A DNA stretch of 64,000 nt, from contig JAZDRN010000001.1 in the NCBI GenBank assembly GCA_047501485.1, positions 496,001 to 560,000 on the forward strand, given 5' to 3'. Positions 8,081 through 15,992 of the stretch are shown piece by piece. The notes under the pieces are model-generated. The model was not told where the DNA came from, made no database searches, and saw nothing but the letters and a program-made list of their open reading frames with translations. The position numbers and the translations under genes were made by a program. Each line of letters starts with the position of its first letter. Within the stretch, counting starts at the first letter, position 1. Source of the stretch: Ancrocorticia sp047501485 (lineage in GTDB: Bacteria; Actinomycetota; Actinomycetes; Actinomycetales; Actinomycetaceae).

Positions 8081-10201
8081 ATGGAGCGCACCGACGCTGG
8101 CGTCGAGACCGTCGCTGACAAGGCATGGGCGGACTTTACCCCCGGAAATTGGACCGAGACCATCGACGTCCGAGATTTCATCCAGAAGAACTACACTCCC
8201 TACCTTGGCGATGCTTCGTTCCTCGCGGGACCGACGGAGAAGACGCTCCGCGTGTGGGACACCTTGGAAAAGAAGTACCTCTCCGAAGAACGCGCTCGCC
8301 GTGTGTATGACATCGACACCCACACCCCCGCCGACGTGGATGCTTTCGCGGCCGGTTACATCAGTGAGGACGACGACGTCGTCGTCGGCTTGCAGACGGA
8401 TGTGCCGCTCAAGAGGGCGATGATGCCCAACGGTGGATGGCGCATGGTCGAAACCGCCATTCGCGAGGCGGGCAAGGAGCCGGAACAGTCCGTCAAGGAC
8501 ATCTTCACGAAGTACCGCAAGACCCACAACGACGCTGTCTTCGATATCTACACCCCGCGCATTCGCGCTGCCCGTTCCTCGCATATCGTGACGGGGCTGC
8601 CGGACGCCTACGGCCGCGGCCGCATCATCGGCGACTACCGCCGCGTCGCGCTCTACGGCGTGGATCGGCTCATCGAGGAGAAGACGCAGGCAAAGGACGC
8701 CGTCGCCGGCCAGCCTTTCTCCGAGCACTGGGCCCGCTACCGCGAGGAGCATTCGGAGCAGATCAAGGCCCTGAAGAAGCTCAAGAACATGGCTGCCTCC
8801 TACGGCTTCGACATCTCCGGTGCTGCCACGAACGCCCACGAAGCGGTCCAGTGGACCTACTTCGCCTACCTCGGCTCCGTGAAGTCGCAGGACGGCGCCG
8901 CCATGTCCTTCGGGCGTCTCTCGGCTTTCCTGGACGTCTACTTCGAGCGAGACCTGGCCGCAGGCGTCATCACCGAGACGGACGCCCAGGAGATGATCGA
9001 TGCCCTCGTCATCAAGCTGCGCATCGTCCGTTTCCTGCGCACCATCGATTACGACCAGATCTTCTCGGGCGACCCCTACTGGGCCACCTGGTCCGATGCG
9101 GGCTTCAGCGAGGATGGGCGCACCCTTGTCACCAAGACCTCCTTCCGTCTGCTGCAGACGTTGAGGAACCTCGGCCCCGCGCCTGAGCCGAACATCACGA
9201 TCTTCTGGGACGAGAACCTGCCCGAGGGCTACAAGGAGTTCTGCGCCGCCATCTCGATCGAGACATCGTCCATTCAGTACGAGTCCGATCCTCAGATTCG
9301 CGAGCATTGGGGCGACGATGCCGCTATCGCCTGCTGCGTCTCGCCGATGAAGGTCGGCAAGCAGATGCAGTTCTTCGGCGCGCGTGTCAACGCCGCGAAG
9401 TCGCTGCTGTACGCTATCAATGGCGGCCGCGACGAGGTTTCCGGCAAGCAGGTCGTGTCCGGCTATGAACCCGTGCAGGGTGATGGCCCGCTCAACTTCG
9501 ACGAGGTGTGGGAGAAGTACGAGGACATGCTCGACTGGGTGGTGGGCACCTACGTCGAGGCGCTCAACATCATTCACTACTGCCACGATCGTTACGCCTA
9601 TGAATCGATCGAGATGGCTTTGCACGATTCGGACATCATTCGCACCATGGGGTGCGGTATCGCCGGTCTGTCCATCGTGGCTGATTCCCTTGCCGCCATT
9701 AAGTACGCCAAGGTGACGCCCGTGCGCGATGAGACCGGTCTGATCGTCGATTACGTTACCGAGGGCGAGTTCCCGACCTACGGGAACGACGACGACCGCG
9801 CCGACGACATCGCCGCCACCGTCGTGCACACCGTGATGTCCAAGATCAAGGAGATCCCGATGTACCGGGATGCCATCCCGACCCAGTCCGTCCTGACGAT
9901 CACCTCGAACGTGGTGTACGGCAAGGCCACCGGCAACTTCCCCTCCGGGCACCGCGCCGGAACGCCATTCGCCCCCGGCGCCAATCCCGAGAACGGATCG
10001 GACAGCCACGGCATGGTCGCCTCCATGCTCTCGGTGGGCAAGTTGGACTACCAGGACGCGCTCGACGGCATCTCGCTGACGAACACCATCACCCCGTCGG
10101 GGCTGGGCCGTACCAAGGATGAGCAGGTATCCAATCTGGTCGGAATCCTCGACGCCGGTTTCGTCCCCGAGGATGAGAGCATCTTCGAACCGCAGAACTG
10201 A
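8081..10201 (+). CDS. pflB: Pyruvate formate-lyase core subunit lacking its glycyl-radical segment
   Basis: Cleaves pyruvate with CoA to acetyl-CoA and formate under anaerobiosis. The 706-residue product is clearly PflB: active-site Cys418-Cys419 sit in ACCVSPM at the same numbering as in E. coli, and the C-terminal region VVYGKATGNFPSGHRAGTPF...PGANPENGSD is conserved. It stops just after ILDAGF, about 50 residues before the normal end, so the essential RVSGYA glycine loop is absent. That loop is encoded by the next gene, 90 bp downstream in the same frame after two stops (TGA, TAG). ATG at 8081 has AGGAGAGG upstream and matches the family start. Confidence 0.93.
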   Translation: MERTDAGVETVADKAWADFTPGNWTETIDVRDFIQKNYTPYLGDASFLAGPTEKTLRVWDTLEKKYLSEERARRVYDIDTHTPADVDAFAAGYISEDDDVVVGLQTDVPLKRAMMPNGGWRMVETAIREAGKEPEQSVKDIFTKYRKTHNDAVFDIYTPRIRAARSSHIVTGLPDAYGRGRIIGDYRRVALYGVDRLIEEKTQAKDAVAGQPFSEHWARYREEHSEQIKALKKLKNMAASYGFDISGAATNAHEAVQWTYFAYLGSVKSQDGAAMSFGRLSAFLDVYFERDLAAGVITETDAQEMIDALVIKLRIVRFLRTIDYDQIFSGDPYWATWSDAGFSEDGRTLVTKTSFRLLQTLRNLGPAPEPNITIFWDENLPEGYKEFCAAISIETSSIQYESDPQIREHWGDDAAIACCVSPMKVGKQMQFFGARVNAAKSLLYAINGGRDEVSGKQVVSGYEPVQGDGPLNFDEVWEKYEDMLDWVVGTYVEALNIIHYCHDRYAYESIEMALHDSDIIRTMGCGIAGLSIVADSLAAIKYAKVTPVRDETGLIVDYVTEGEFPTYGNDDDRADDIAATVVHTVMSKIKEIPMYRDAIPTQSVLTITSNVVYGKATGNFPSGHRAGTPFAPGANPENGSDSHGMVASMLSVGKLDYQDALDGISLTNTITPSGLGRTKDEQVSNLVGILDAGFVPEDESIFEPQN

Positions 10202-10291
10202 AAGATGCCGGCCGGGATCGCAGCCCGATAGGTATTTCCGCCGGTACCCGCACGACGACAAGCAACCATCGCACAAGAGAAGGAGCCAATC

Positions 10292-10543
10292 ATGGCAGCA
10301 AAGTCCTATGAAGAGCGTCTGGCCTCGATGAAGGCCTCGCGCAAAGAGCACGGCGGTGTGCAGGGCCTGTACCACGCCAACATCAACGTTCTCGATCGCG
10401 CCACCTTGGAGGATGCCATCGATCATCCCGAGAAGTACCCGAACCTGACCGTGCGCGTCTCCGGCTACGCCGTGAACTTCGTCAAGCTCACCAAGGAGCA
10501 GCAGCTCGACGTCCTCTCGCGCACGTTCCATCAGAACGCGTGA
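10292..10543 (+). CDS. grcA: Stand-alone glycyl-radical subunit of pyruvate formate-lyase (GrcA-like)
   Basis: 83 residues equivalent to the last ~60 residues of PflB plus a charged 20-residue N-terminus: GLYHANINVLDRATLEDAI, HPEKYPNLTVRVSGYAVNF and KLTKEQQLDVLSRTF. Gly58 in RVSGYA is the radical-bearing glycine. E. coli GrcA (YfiD, 127 residues) is a spare part repairing oxygen-cut Pfl; here the upstream pflB has no such segment, so this protein should be an obligatory subunit. Strong AGAAGGAG ribosome binding site 6 nt before the ATG. Its TGA overlaps the GTG of pflA, suggesting coupled translation. Confidence 0.93.
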   Translation: MAAKSYEERLASMKASRKEHGGVQGLYHANINVLDRATLEDAIDHPEKYPNLTVRVSGYAVNFVKLTKEQQLDVLSRTFHQNA

Positions 10544-11433
10544 CATCTATGGTCGATGAAGCTTCGAGTCAGACTCAGGCTTTGGGAGCCGCCGGCGATC
10601 AGGATTTCCTGTCTCCGGCGGCTCGACCGCACGGCGCGGGTACGGCCGGTTTGATCGAACTGACCGAATTGGAGCACTCGGATCGGCTGCGCCGTATGCG
10701 CGAGGGAGACCTCGGATCCGTGCATTCATGGGAGCTCGTCACCGCCGTTGACGGGCCCGGAACGCGGATGACCACGTTCCTCTCCGGGTGCCCGTTGCAG
10801 TGCCAGTACTGCCACAACCCGGATACGATGGCGATGCGCAACGGTGAACCCGTCGAGGCTGTCGAACTTCTCCGGCGCATCGGTCGCTACCGCAAGATCT
10901 TCCGCCTCACCGGGGGAGGCATCACCCTCAGTGGCGGAGAGGTGCTCATGCAGCCCGCATTCGCCCTCAAGATTCTACGCGGGGCGAAGCTGATGGGGGT
11001 CCATACGGCGATCGACACCTCCGGCTTCTTCGGCAGGCACGCCAATGACGAGATGCTGGATAACATCGACCTGGTGCTGCTCGACGTCAAATCAGGCGAC
11101 CCCGAGACTTATAAGACCGTCACCGGCCGCGAGTTGCAGCCCACCATCGATTTCGGCGATCGGCTGGCTGCCCGCGGTATCGAGATCTGGGTCCGTTTCG
11201 TCCTGGTCCCCGGACTGACCGACGATCCCGAGAACATCCGGGCCGCCGCCGCGATCGCAGCCCGCTGGGGCAGCGTGAGCCGCGTCGAGGTCCTGCCCTT
11301 CCACCAGATGGGCCGCGACAAATGGGCCAGCCTCGGCATGAAGTACAAACTGGAGGGTACGAAGCCGCCGTCGATGGAGCAGGTAGAGGCAGCGCGTGAG
11401 ATCTTCCGGGACGCCGGGCTCACCGTCTTCTGA
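10540..11433 (+). CDS. pflA: Pyruvate formate-lyase activating enzyme (radical SAM)
   Basis: Uses S-adenosylmethionine and a 4Fe-4S cluster to abstract a hydrogen from the Pfl glycine. The cluster motif is CPLQCQYCHN (Cys84, Cys88, Cys91 from the GTG start), followed by LTGGGITLSGGEVLMQP and the family's LDVKSGDPETYKTVTG and RFVLVPGLTDD. The N-terminus is about 50 residues longer than in E. coli PflA and of low complexity. GTG at 10540 overlaps the grcA stop; ATG at 10549 is an alternative. Completes a pflB-grcA-pflA operon. Confidence 0.95.
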   Translation: MTSMVDEASSQTQALGAAGDQDFLSPAARPHGAGTAGLIELTELEHSDRLRRMREGDLGSVHSWELVTAVDGPGTRMTTFLSGCPLQCQYCHNPDTMAMRNGEPVEAVELLRRIGRYRKIFRLTGGGITLSGGEVLMQPAFALKILRGAKLMGVHTAIDTSGFFGRHANDEMLDNIDLVLLDVKSGDPETYKTVTGRELQPTIDFGDRLAARGIEIWVRFVLVPGLTDDPENIRAAAAIAARWGSVSRVEVLPFHQMGRDKWASLGMKYKLEGTKPPSMEQVEAAREIFRDAGLTVF

Positions 11434-11567
11434 GCCCTCTCTTGAGTTCTCTGGGCGGTGCCTCGCCCGACGATGTGATCTCCCATGCCGCACCACCTCG
11501 ATCAAGGGCTGTTCGCACCTCGCCAAAGGGTCTATCCACAACGGTTGCATTCCCGTTAGATGGAGGT

Positions 11568-12950
11568 ATGACTACCTACGCGGTTCACAACCCCAATACC
11601 GGAGAAGTCCAAGAGCAATTCGAGACCTTGACCAAGGATCAGATTCCCGGGGTGATCTCTCAGGCCCATGAGGGATTCCGTGAGTGGAGTGGGACGCCGA
11701 TGGAACGGCGGGGCGAGGTTCTACGCAATTTCGCCGACATCGCCGAGTCTGAAGCAGATCGGCTGGCCGGCATCGTCGGGCGAGAGATGGGTAAGCCGCT
11801 CAAGGATGGGCGCAGCGAGATCTCCTCGCTCGTCAAGCATGCGCGTTGGTTCGCGGATCATTCCGCCGCCTTCTTGGAGCCCACGCGGATCGACACCTCC
11901 GACGATGTGAAGACCTACGTCACCCATGATCCGCTCGGTGTGCTTCTGGGCATCATGCCGTGGAATTTCCCCTTCAATCAGATCGCGCGTTTCGCGCTAC
12001 CCCAGCTGATGGTCGGCAACGCCATCCTGATGAAGCAGGCCTCGATCTGCCCCGTCTCCTCGGCCGAGTTCCAGAGCCTGCTGGAGCGTGCCGGCCTTCC
12101 CTCCGGCGCCTACACCAACATCTATCTCGACACCGAAGATGTCGAGGAGGTGCTCTCCGACTTCCGCGTGAAAGGTTTCTCCCTTACCGGTTCGGAGAAG
12201 TCAGGGGCCTCCGCCGCGGCGATCGCGGGTAAATACATGAAACGTTCCGTACTCGAACTCGGCGGCAATGATCCTATGATCGTCCTCGATGCTGCCGATG
12301 TCGTGGCCATGGCGGAGAAGGCCGTCGAACTGCGGCTCTTCAATTCTGGACAGGTCTGCACCTCACCCAAGCGCATCATCGTCCATTCCGACATCTACGA
12401 GGAGTTCGTGGCGGCAGCCAAGGACGCCATCTCGAGGGTCAAGGTCGGACCCTATGACGAGGATGGCGTGGACATGGGACCGCTTTCCTCGATCTCAGCA
12501 CGCGATGAAGTCGTCGAGCGAGTTGCGCGCGCGGTCGACGACGGCGCCACCTTGCATTTCGGTGGGGGAAAGATCGACCGCCCGGGCGCGTATATGACCC
12601 CGGCTCTGTTGACAGATGTCGGCTTGGATCAGGATATCTCCTGTTCGGAGCTCTTCGGCCCCGTCGTCGTTGTCTATCGCGCAGAGTCCGACGACGACGC
12701 CCTGCGCATCGCCAACTCCTCCGAGCAGGGTCTGCAATCCTCGGTGTGGAGCCAGGACATCGAGAGGGCCGAGCGGCTGGCCCGCCAGGTGCAAACGGGC
12801 ATGACGCTGGTCAACGCTCACCGCGAGTCCAGCCCGGAGTGGCCGTTCGGCGGCATCAATCGTTCCGGTTACGGCAGGGAGGAGAGCGAGTGGGGTCTGA
12901 AGCTCTTCACGAACGAGCACGCATTCCGCATTCACGAATCCGCTCTCTAG
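11568..12950 (+). CDS. NAD(P)-dependent aldehyde dehydrogenase, succinate-semialdehyde dehydrogenase type
   Basis: Oxidises an aldehyde to its acid. The 460-residue product shows the ALDH set: GIMPWNFPFNQ, KQASICP, general base Glu230 in LELGGND, nucleophile Cys264 in NSGQVCTSPKR, and ELFGPVVVV. The spacing and NSGQVC form resemble the GabD/YneI-like semialdehyde group; substrate is inferred. ATG at 11568 is chosen from homology (MTTYAVHNPNTGEV); the GGAGG before it is unusually close (1 nt), so initiation may be weak or leaderless. It follows pflA by 134 bp on the same strand. Confidence 0.88.
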   Translation: MTTYAVHNPNTGEVQEQFETLTKDQIPGVISQAHEGFREWSGTPMERRGEVLRNFADIAESEADRLAGIVGREMGKPLKDGRSEISSLVKHARWFADHSAAFLEPTRIDTSDDVKTYVTHDPLGVLLGIMPWNFPFNQIARFALPQLMVGNAILMKQASICPVSSAEFQSLLERAGLPSGAYTNIYLDTEDVEEVLSDFRVKGFSLTGSEKSGASAAAIAGKYMKRSVLELGGNDPMIVLDAADVVAMAEKAVELRLFNSGQVCTSPKRIIVHSDIYEEFVAAAKDAISRVKVGPYDEDGVDMGPLSSISARDEVVERVARAVDDGATLHFGGGKIDRPGAYMTPALLTDVGLDQDISCSELFGPVVVVYRAESDDDALRIANSSEQGLQSSVWSQDIERAERLARQVQTGMTLVNAHRESSPEWPFGGINRSGYGREESEWGLKLFTNEHAFRIHESAL

Positions 12951-13238
12951 TTGCGGGGCGCCCTGGCGAGATGGGCCGTCCCATAACGAGACCTATCTCA
13001 CTCTAACTCTTGAAAAACTGTTTATTCTGCAAAAGGTTCGTGGAGGGACCGCAACCGCGGCGAAGTTCGCGGCCTCGCGAGTTACGGCGATCTTTCCCCG
13101 CCCTGCCGGGGAAATGCGCGGGTGGGAAATGTACGTGCCGAGCTATACGCTGGGCATCGGCAGGTCCGGTGTGGGAACGCCGATCAACTCGGCGAACCCT
13201 GCCGGGCCCAGGCGCGGACAATCGTAGAGGGAGAAGTC

Positions 13239-13451
13239 ATGAAGCTCAGTGCACGTAACCAACTCAAGGGCACCATCGTCGCCGTCGAAGAGGGTGCGGT
13301 CAACGGAATCGTCAAGATCGAGGTCGCACCCGGTGTCGTGGTTAGTTCCAGCATCACCAACTCCTCCATTGAGGAACTGGGCTTGGCCGTCGGTGGCACC
13401 GCCTACGCGGTCATCAAGGCCTCGAACGTTATGGTGGGCATTGAGGACTGA
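13239..13451 (+). CDS. mop: Molbindin-like molybdate/tungstate-binding protein (single TOBE domain)
   Basis: A 70-residue protein made of one Mop/TOBE domain: KLSARNQLKGTIVAVEEGAVN, then VKIEVAPGVVVSSSITNSSIEELGL and AYAVIKASNVMVGIED, all typical of molbindins that store molybdate as hexamers in the cytoplasm. AGGGAGAAG ribosome binding site before ATG at 13239. It stands alone; no molybdate transporter or molybdoenzyme gene is in this window, but the anaerobic neighbours (pfl upstream, nrf downstream) fit. A large palindrome follows. Confidence 0.9.
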   Translation: MKLSARNQLKGTIVAVEEGAVNGIVKIEVAPGVVVSSSITNSSIEELGLAVGGTAYAVIKASNVMVGIED

Positions 13452-13495
13452 CCTGCGGGGTGAGGTCGGCTTTCATTTAGAGAGGTCACGGTCCG

Positions 13496-13542
13496 GGCGA
13501 GAGGCCACACATCTGACAGTGTCAGATGTGTGGCCTCTCGCC
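13496..13542. repeat. Perfect 23-bp-arm palindrome, dispersed terminator-like repeat (copy 1)
   Basis: A 47-bp palindrome with one central base, core GCGAGAGGCCACACATCTGA and its complement, about 45 bp after the mop stop. The flank GGTCACGGTCCGGGCGAGAGG recurs almost exactly after icd at 49567, with the same GCGAGAGGCCACAC/GTGTGGCCTCTCGC arms. Probably acts as a terminator and belongs to a REP-like family. Confidence 0.75.
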
Positions 13543-13579
13543 GAAAGTGTGGCCTCTCGCCGAAAGTGTGGCCTCTTGC
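13542..13579 (+). repeat. Tandem 19-bp repeat
   Basis: Two adjoining copies of CGAAAGTGTGGCCTCTCGC (13542-13560 and 13561-13579, one mismatch). Each repeats the right arm of the preceding palindrome, so the arm sequence has been amplified. Confidence 0.8.
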
Positions 13580-13606
13580 TGAAAATGGGACCTTCCCTTC
13601 GTGGGA

Positions 13607-13652
13607 GCGTGAGCGTTCTGTGTGCCGTATACGGCAGACAGAACGCTCACGC
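13607..13652. repeat. Second large palindrome downstream of mop
   Basis: 15-bp arms GCGTGAGCGTTCTGT and complement flank an inner perfect 12-bp palindrome GCCGTATACGGC, with 2-nt mismatches between. The GTGAGCGTTCTG element recurs in the hairpin after putA (39741-39752). Terminator or REP-like element. Confidence 0.7.
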
Positions 13653-13751
13653 GCGCGCTTAGGATGAACAGACTGTGACCATGCAGGGATCAGGTGACCC
13701 GATTTAGGAACGCCGGTTGGTTCGGCTGTCTCGCCCTCCCACCCGCCTTAG

Positions 13752-13772
13752 TGTGTGGAATGATTCCATACA
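13752..13772. promoter_or_regulatory. Inverted repeat upstream of nrfH, candidate operator
   Basis: TGTGTGGAAT-G-ATTCCATACA, complementary at 9 of 10 positions around a central G. It is the most symmetrical site upstream of the nrf operon, about 255 bp from the nrfH start. The regulator is unknown. Confidence 0.4.
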
Positions 13773-14027
13773 AATTACCGCTGTCTGTACATTGTCCTTC
13801 GCCCACAATGGAGTGGTTCTGGAGGCGACTTAGCGACACTGTATCGGAACTTGGGACATAGGTCCCCGTGAAAAATCAGCATGCATTTATTCCTGAGTTT
13901 TTGGTGTAAATACAGTCCAAATAACTAGAAGATAGGCCACCCTTCTCATAGGCTCGAGGTATCTCGATCTCCCGTTCGCTCGGGATATCCGGGTTAGTCA
14001 GATGTCGGATCAGAGAGGATCGGCACC

Positions 14028-14513
14028 ATGTCTGGGCAAAAGGAGCGGCGCTCTTGGTCACCCCGATTCATACTCGCTTTGGTGGCGGTATTCGCCTTGG
14101 GAGCGATGTTGGGGCTCGCCCTCTACACCTTTGTATACGCAAAGGGATTCTCCTATCTCTCCTCTGACCCCGAGGCATGTATCAACTGCCACATCATGGA
14201 GGAACAGTATGACGGTTGGCTCGCGGGCGCTCACTCGGATGTGGCCACCTGCGCTGACTGCCATCTACCCCACGACAACATCTTCCACAAATACTTCGTC
14301 AAGGCCGAAAACGGCTTTATGCACGGTTTGAAGTTCACCACCGGGTGGCATCCGGAAAACATCGAGGCGCGTGAAGTCAGCCTCGCGGTTACGAACGAGG
14401 CATGCCTGTATTGCCACGCGGATGTAACCGAGGACATTAGACATCTGGGCAGTGCCCAAGATGGAGAAGTCTTCGACTGCGTGCGCTGCCACGCAGGAAT
14501 TGGACACGAGTAG
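14028..14513 (+). CDS. nrfH: NrfH, tetrahaem cytochrome c quinol dehydrogenase
   Basis: Membrane-bound cytochrome that oxidises menaquinol and passes electrons to NrfA. The 161-residue protein has one N-terminal transmembrane anchor (about 12-38) and four CxxCH haem sites: CINCH (51-55), CADCH (75-79), CLYCH (126-130) and CVRCH (151-155), the NapC/NirT-NrfH layout at normal length. ATG at 14028 follows GAGAGGATCGGCACC. First gene of a seven-gene operon; nrfA starts 9 bp after its stop. Confidence 0.95.
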   Translation: MSGQKERRSWSPRFILALVAVFALGAMLGLALYTFVYAKGFSYLSSDPEACINCHIMEEQYDGWLAGAHSDVATCADCHLPHDNIFHKYFVKAENGFMHGLKFTTGWHPENIEAREVSLAVTNEACLYCHADVTEDIRHLGSAQDGEVFDCVRCHAGIGHE

Positions 14514-14522
14514 GAGAGGGCC

Positions 14523-15992
14523 ATGAGTGAAACTCCGTCTTCCAAGCCCAAACTTTTCAAGCGCCCGGTGATCTTGGTGCTGGTGGCGCTTTTGGCTGCC
14601 ATCGTCACCTTTGTGATCGCCATGGTCCTGGTTGACGTTTTCAGTAAGCAACAGGAGAGCTCCAACACGTTCTCCCAGGTTGTCGATCAAGATGAGACCA
14701 CCGTCGATCCCGCTATCTGGGGACGGAACTTTCCCGTCCAATACGAGGCTTATAAGCAGACGGCCGAGTTCACCCCGTCCGAACACGGCGGTGACCTCGT
14801 TCCGCACGACGTCGAGGGAGACCCGCGCACGGAAGTCGCCTCCTCGAAGATCGAGGAGGACCCGCGGCTGGTAACGATGTGGGACGGCTACGCGTTCGCC
14901 GTCGACTACCGGCATGCGCGTGGGCATGAGTACATGACGATCGACCAGGAGTACACGCTGCGAAATGTGGAGTTCGACCAGCCGGGAACCTGCCTGAACT
15001 GTCACGCCTCCATGCCCACGATCTACGACGAGTTGGGCGACGGTGACAAGGATGCCGGTTTCGAGACGCTCGGGACCATGTCTCTGCCTGACGCTCTGGA
15101 GATGGCGGAGCACCCGGTTTCGTGTATCGACTGCCATGATCCCGAGACGATGGAACTGCGGATTACCCGGCCGGCATTCGAGCGGGGCATGACCGCGCTC
15201 AAGGCCTCCGAAGGCGTCGAGGACTACGACGTCAACCGCGACGCGACGCATCAGGAGATGCGTAGCTACGTGTGCGCGCAGTGCCACGTCGAGTACTACT
15301 TCGACGGTGAGGACAAGGTTCTGACCTTCCCCTGGGCCAAGGGCCTGGATATCGACGATATCTGGGAGTACTACCAGGAAGACGGTCATGTGGATTGGAC
15401 ACATGTTCGCACGGGCGGTGACATCCTCAAGGCGCAGCACCCAGAGTTCGATATCTGGGCGCAGGGGGTTCATGCGGAGAACGGCGTCGGCTGCGCCGAC
15501 TGCCACATGAATTACGAGCGTGAAGGTGCGATGAAGGTGACCAACCATCACATCACCACGCCGATGGCCGATGTCAACGCTTCATGCGGCACCTGCCACA
15601 ACAACACCGGCGACGGGACGTTGGAGGAGCGGGTCACCACGATCCAGGACCGTTTCATCGAATCGCGGGACATTGCGATGGATGCACTTGTGGCCTTGAT
15701 CGACGACCTCGAGAAGGCCCAGACGGACGGGACGCCAACGGAGCAGGTGGAACTCGCCCGTGAGTTCCAGAACAAGGCGAGCTTCTACATCGACTACGTG
15801 TACTCGGAGAACTCATACGGCTTCCATGCCCCCGACTACACGCAGCGAATCCTCAACCAGGCGACGGATGCGGCTCGCAAGGGACAGTTGGCGCTCAAGG
15901 GCTCCACGGCCGAAGAACTTGAGGCCTCCGATATTACGACGACGAACCTCAGCGAGTCCCTGAGAGCAGATCGAGGCGACAGTGACGAATGA
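14523..15992 (+). CDS. nrfA: NrfA, ammonia-forming cytochrome c nitrite reductase with CxxCH first haem
   Basis: Reduces nitrite to ammonium with six electrons outside the membrane. The 489-residue protein has an N-terminal hydrophobic anchor (14-38) and five haem sites: CLNCH (157-161), CIDCH (201-205), CAQCH (251-255, followed by VEYYF), CADCH (324-328) and CGTCH (355-359). LKAQHPEFD (302-310) and the preceding WTH match NrfA active-site surroundings. The first, catalytic haem is bound by CxxCH rather than the CxxCK of E. coli, so a histidine replaces the distinctive lysine ligand. The signal is probably uncleaved, tethering the enzyme. Confidence 0.95.
   Translation: MSETPSSKPKLFKRPVILVLVALLAAIVTFVIAMVLVDVFSKQQESSNTFSQVVDQDETTVDPAIWGRNFPVQYEAYKQTAEFTPSEHGGDLVPHDVEGDPRTEVASSKIEEDPRLVTMWDGYAFAVDYRHARGHEYMTIDQEYTLRNVEFDQPGTCLNCHASMPTIYDELGDGDKDAGFETLGTMSLPDALEMAEHPVSCIDCHDPETMELRITRPAFERGMTALKASEGVEDYDVNRDATHQEMRSYVCAQCHVEYYFDGEDKVLTFPWAKGLDIDDIWEYYQEDGHVDWTHVRTGGDILKAQHPEFDIWAQGVHAENGVGCADCHMNYEREGAMKVTNHHITTPMADVNASCGTCHNNTGDGTLEERVTTIQDRFIESRDIAMDALVALIDDLEKAQTDGTPTEQVELAREFQNKASFYIDYVYSENSYGFHAPDYTQRILNQATDAARKGQLALKGSTAEELEASDITTTNLSESLRADRGDSDE

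Larger units (their letters stand above)
13452..14027. other. Repeat-rich intergenic region between mop and nrfH
   Basis: 576 bp without a supported gene. The first 200 bp hold two large palindromes and a tandem repeat (listed separately). The last ~280 bp is less G+C-rich and holds inverted repeats suitable for regulator binding upstream of the nrf operon: 13752-13772, CATTGT/ACAATG at 13790-13810 and GGGAC/GTCCC at 13853-13866. Confidence 0.65.

Noticed and set aside
10199..10291. pflB broken by a single sequencing error
   Set aside because: Two separate in-frame stops lie in the gap and the second part has its own ribosome binding site and start. A single-base error would not explain this; raw reads would settle it.
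7805..10546. A 900-codon minus-strand frame opposite pflB
   Set aside because: Open only because of codon bias in G+C-rich coding DNA. The plus strand encodes an unmistakable Pfl.
13496..13579. CRISPR array
   Set aside because: The repeats are adjacent without unique spacers and form one large palindrome plus a tandem copy of its arm.
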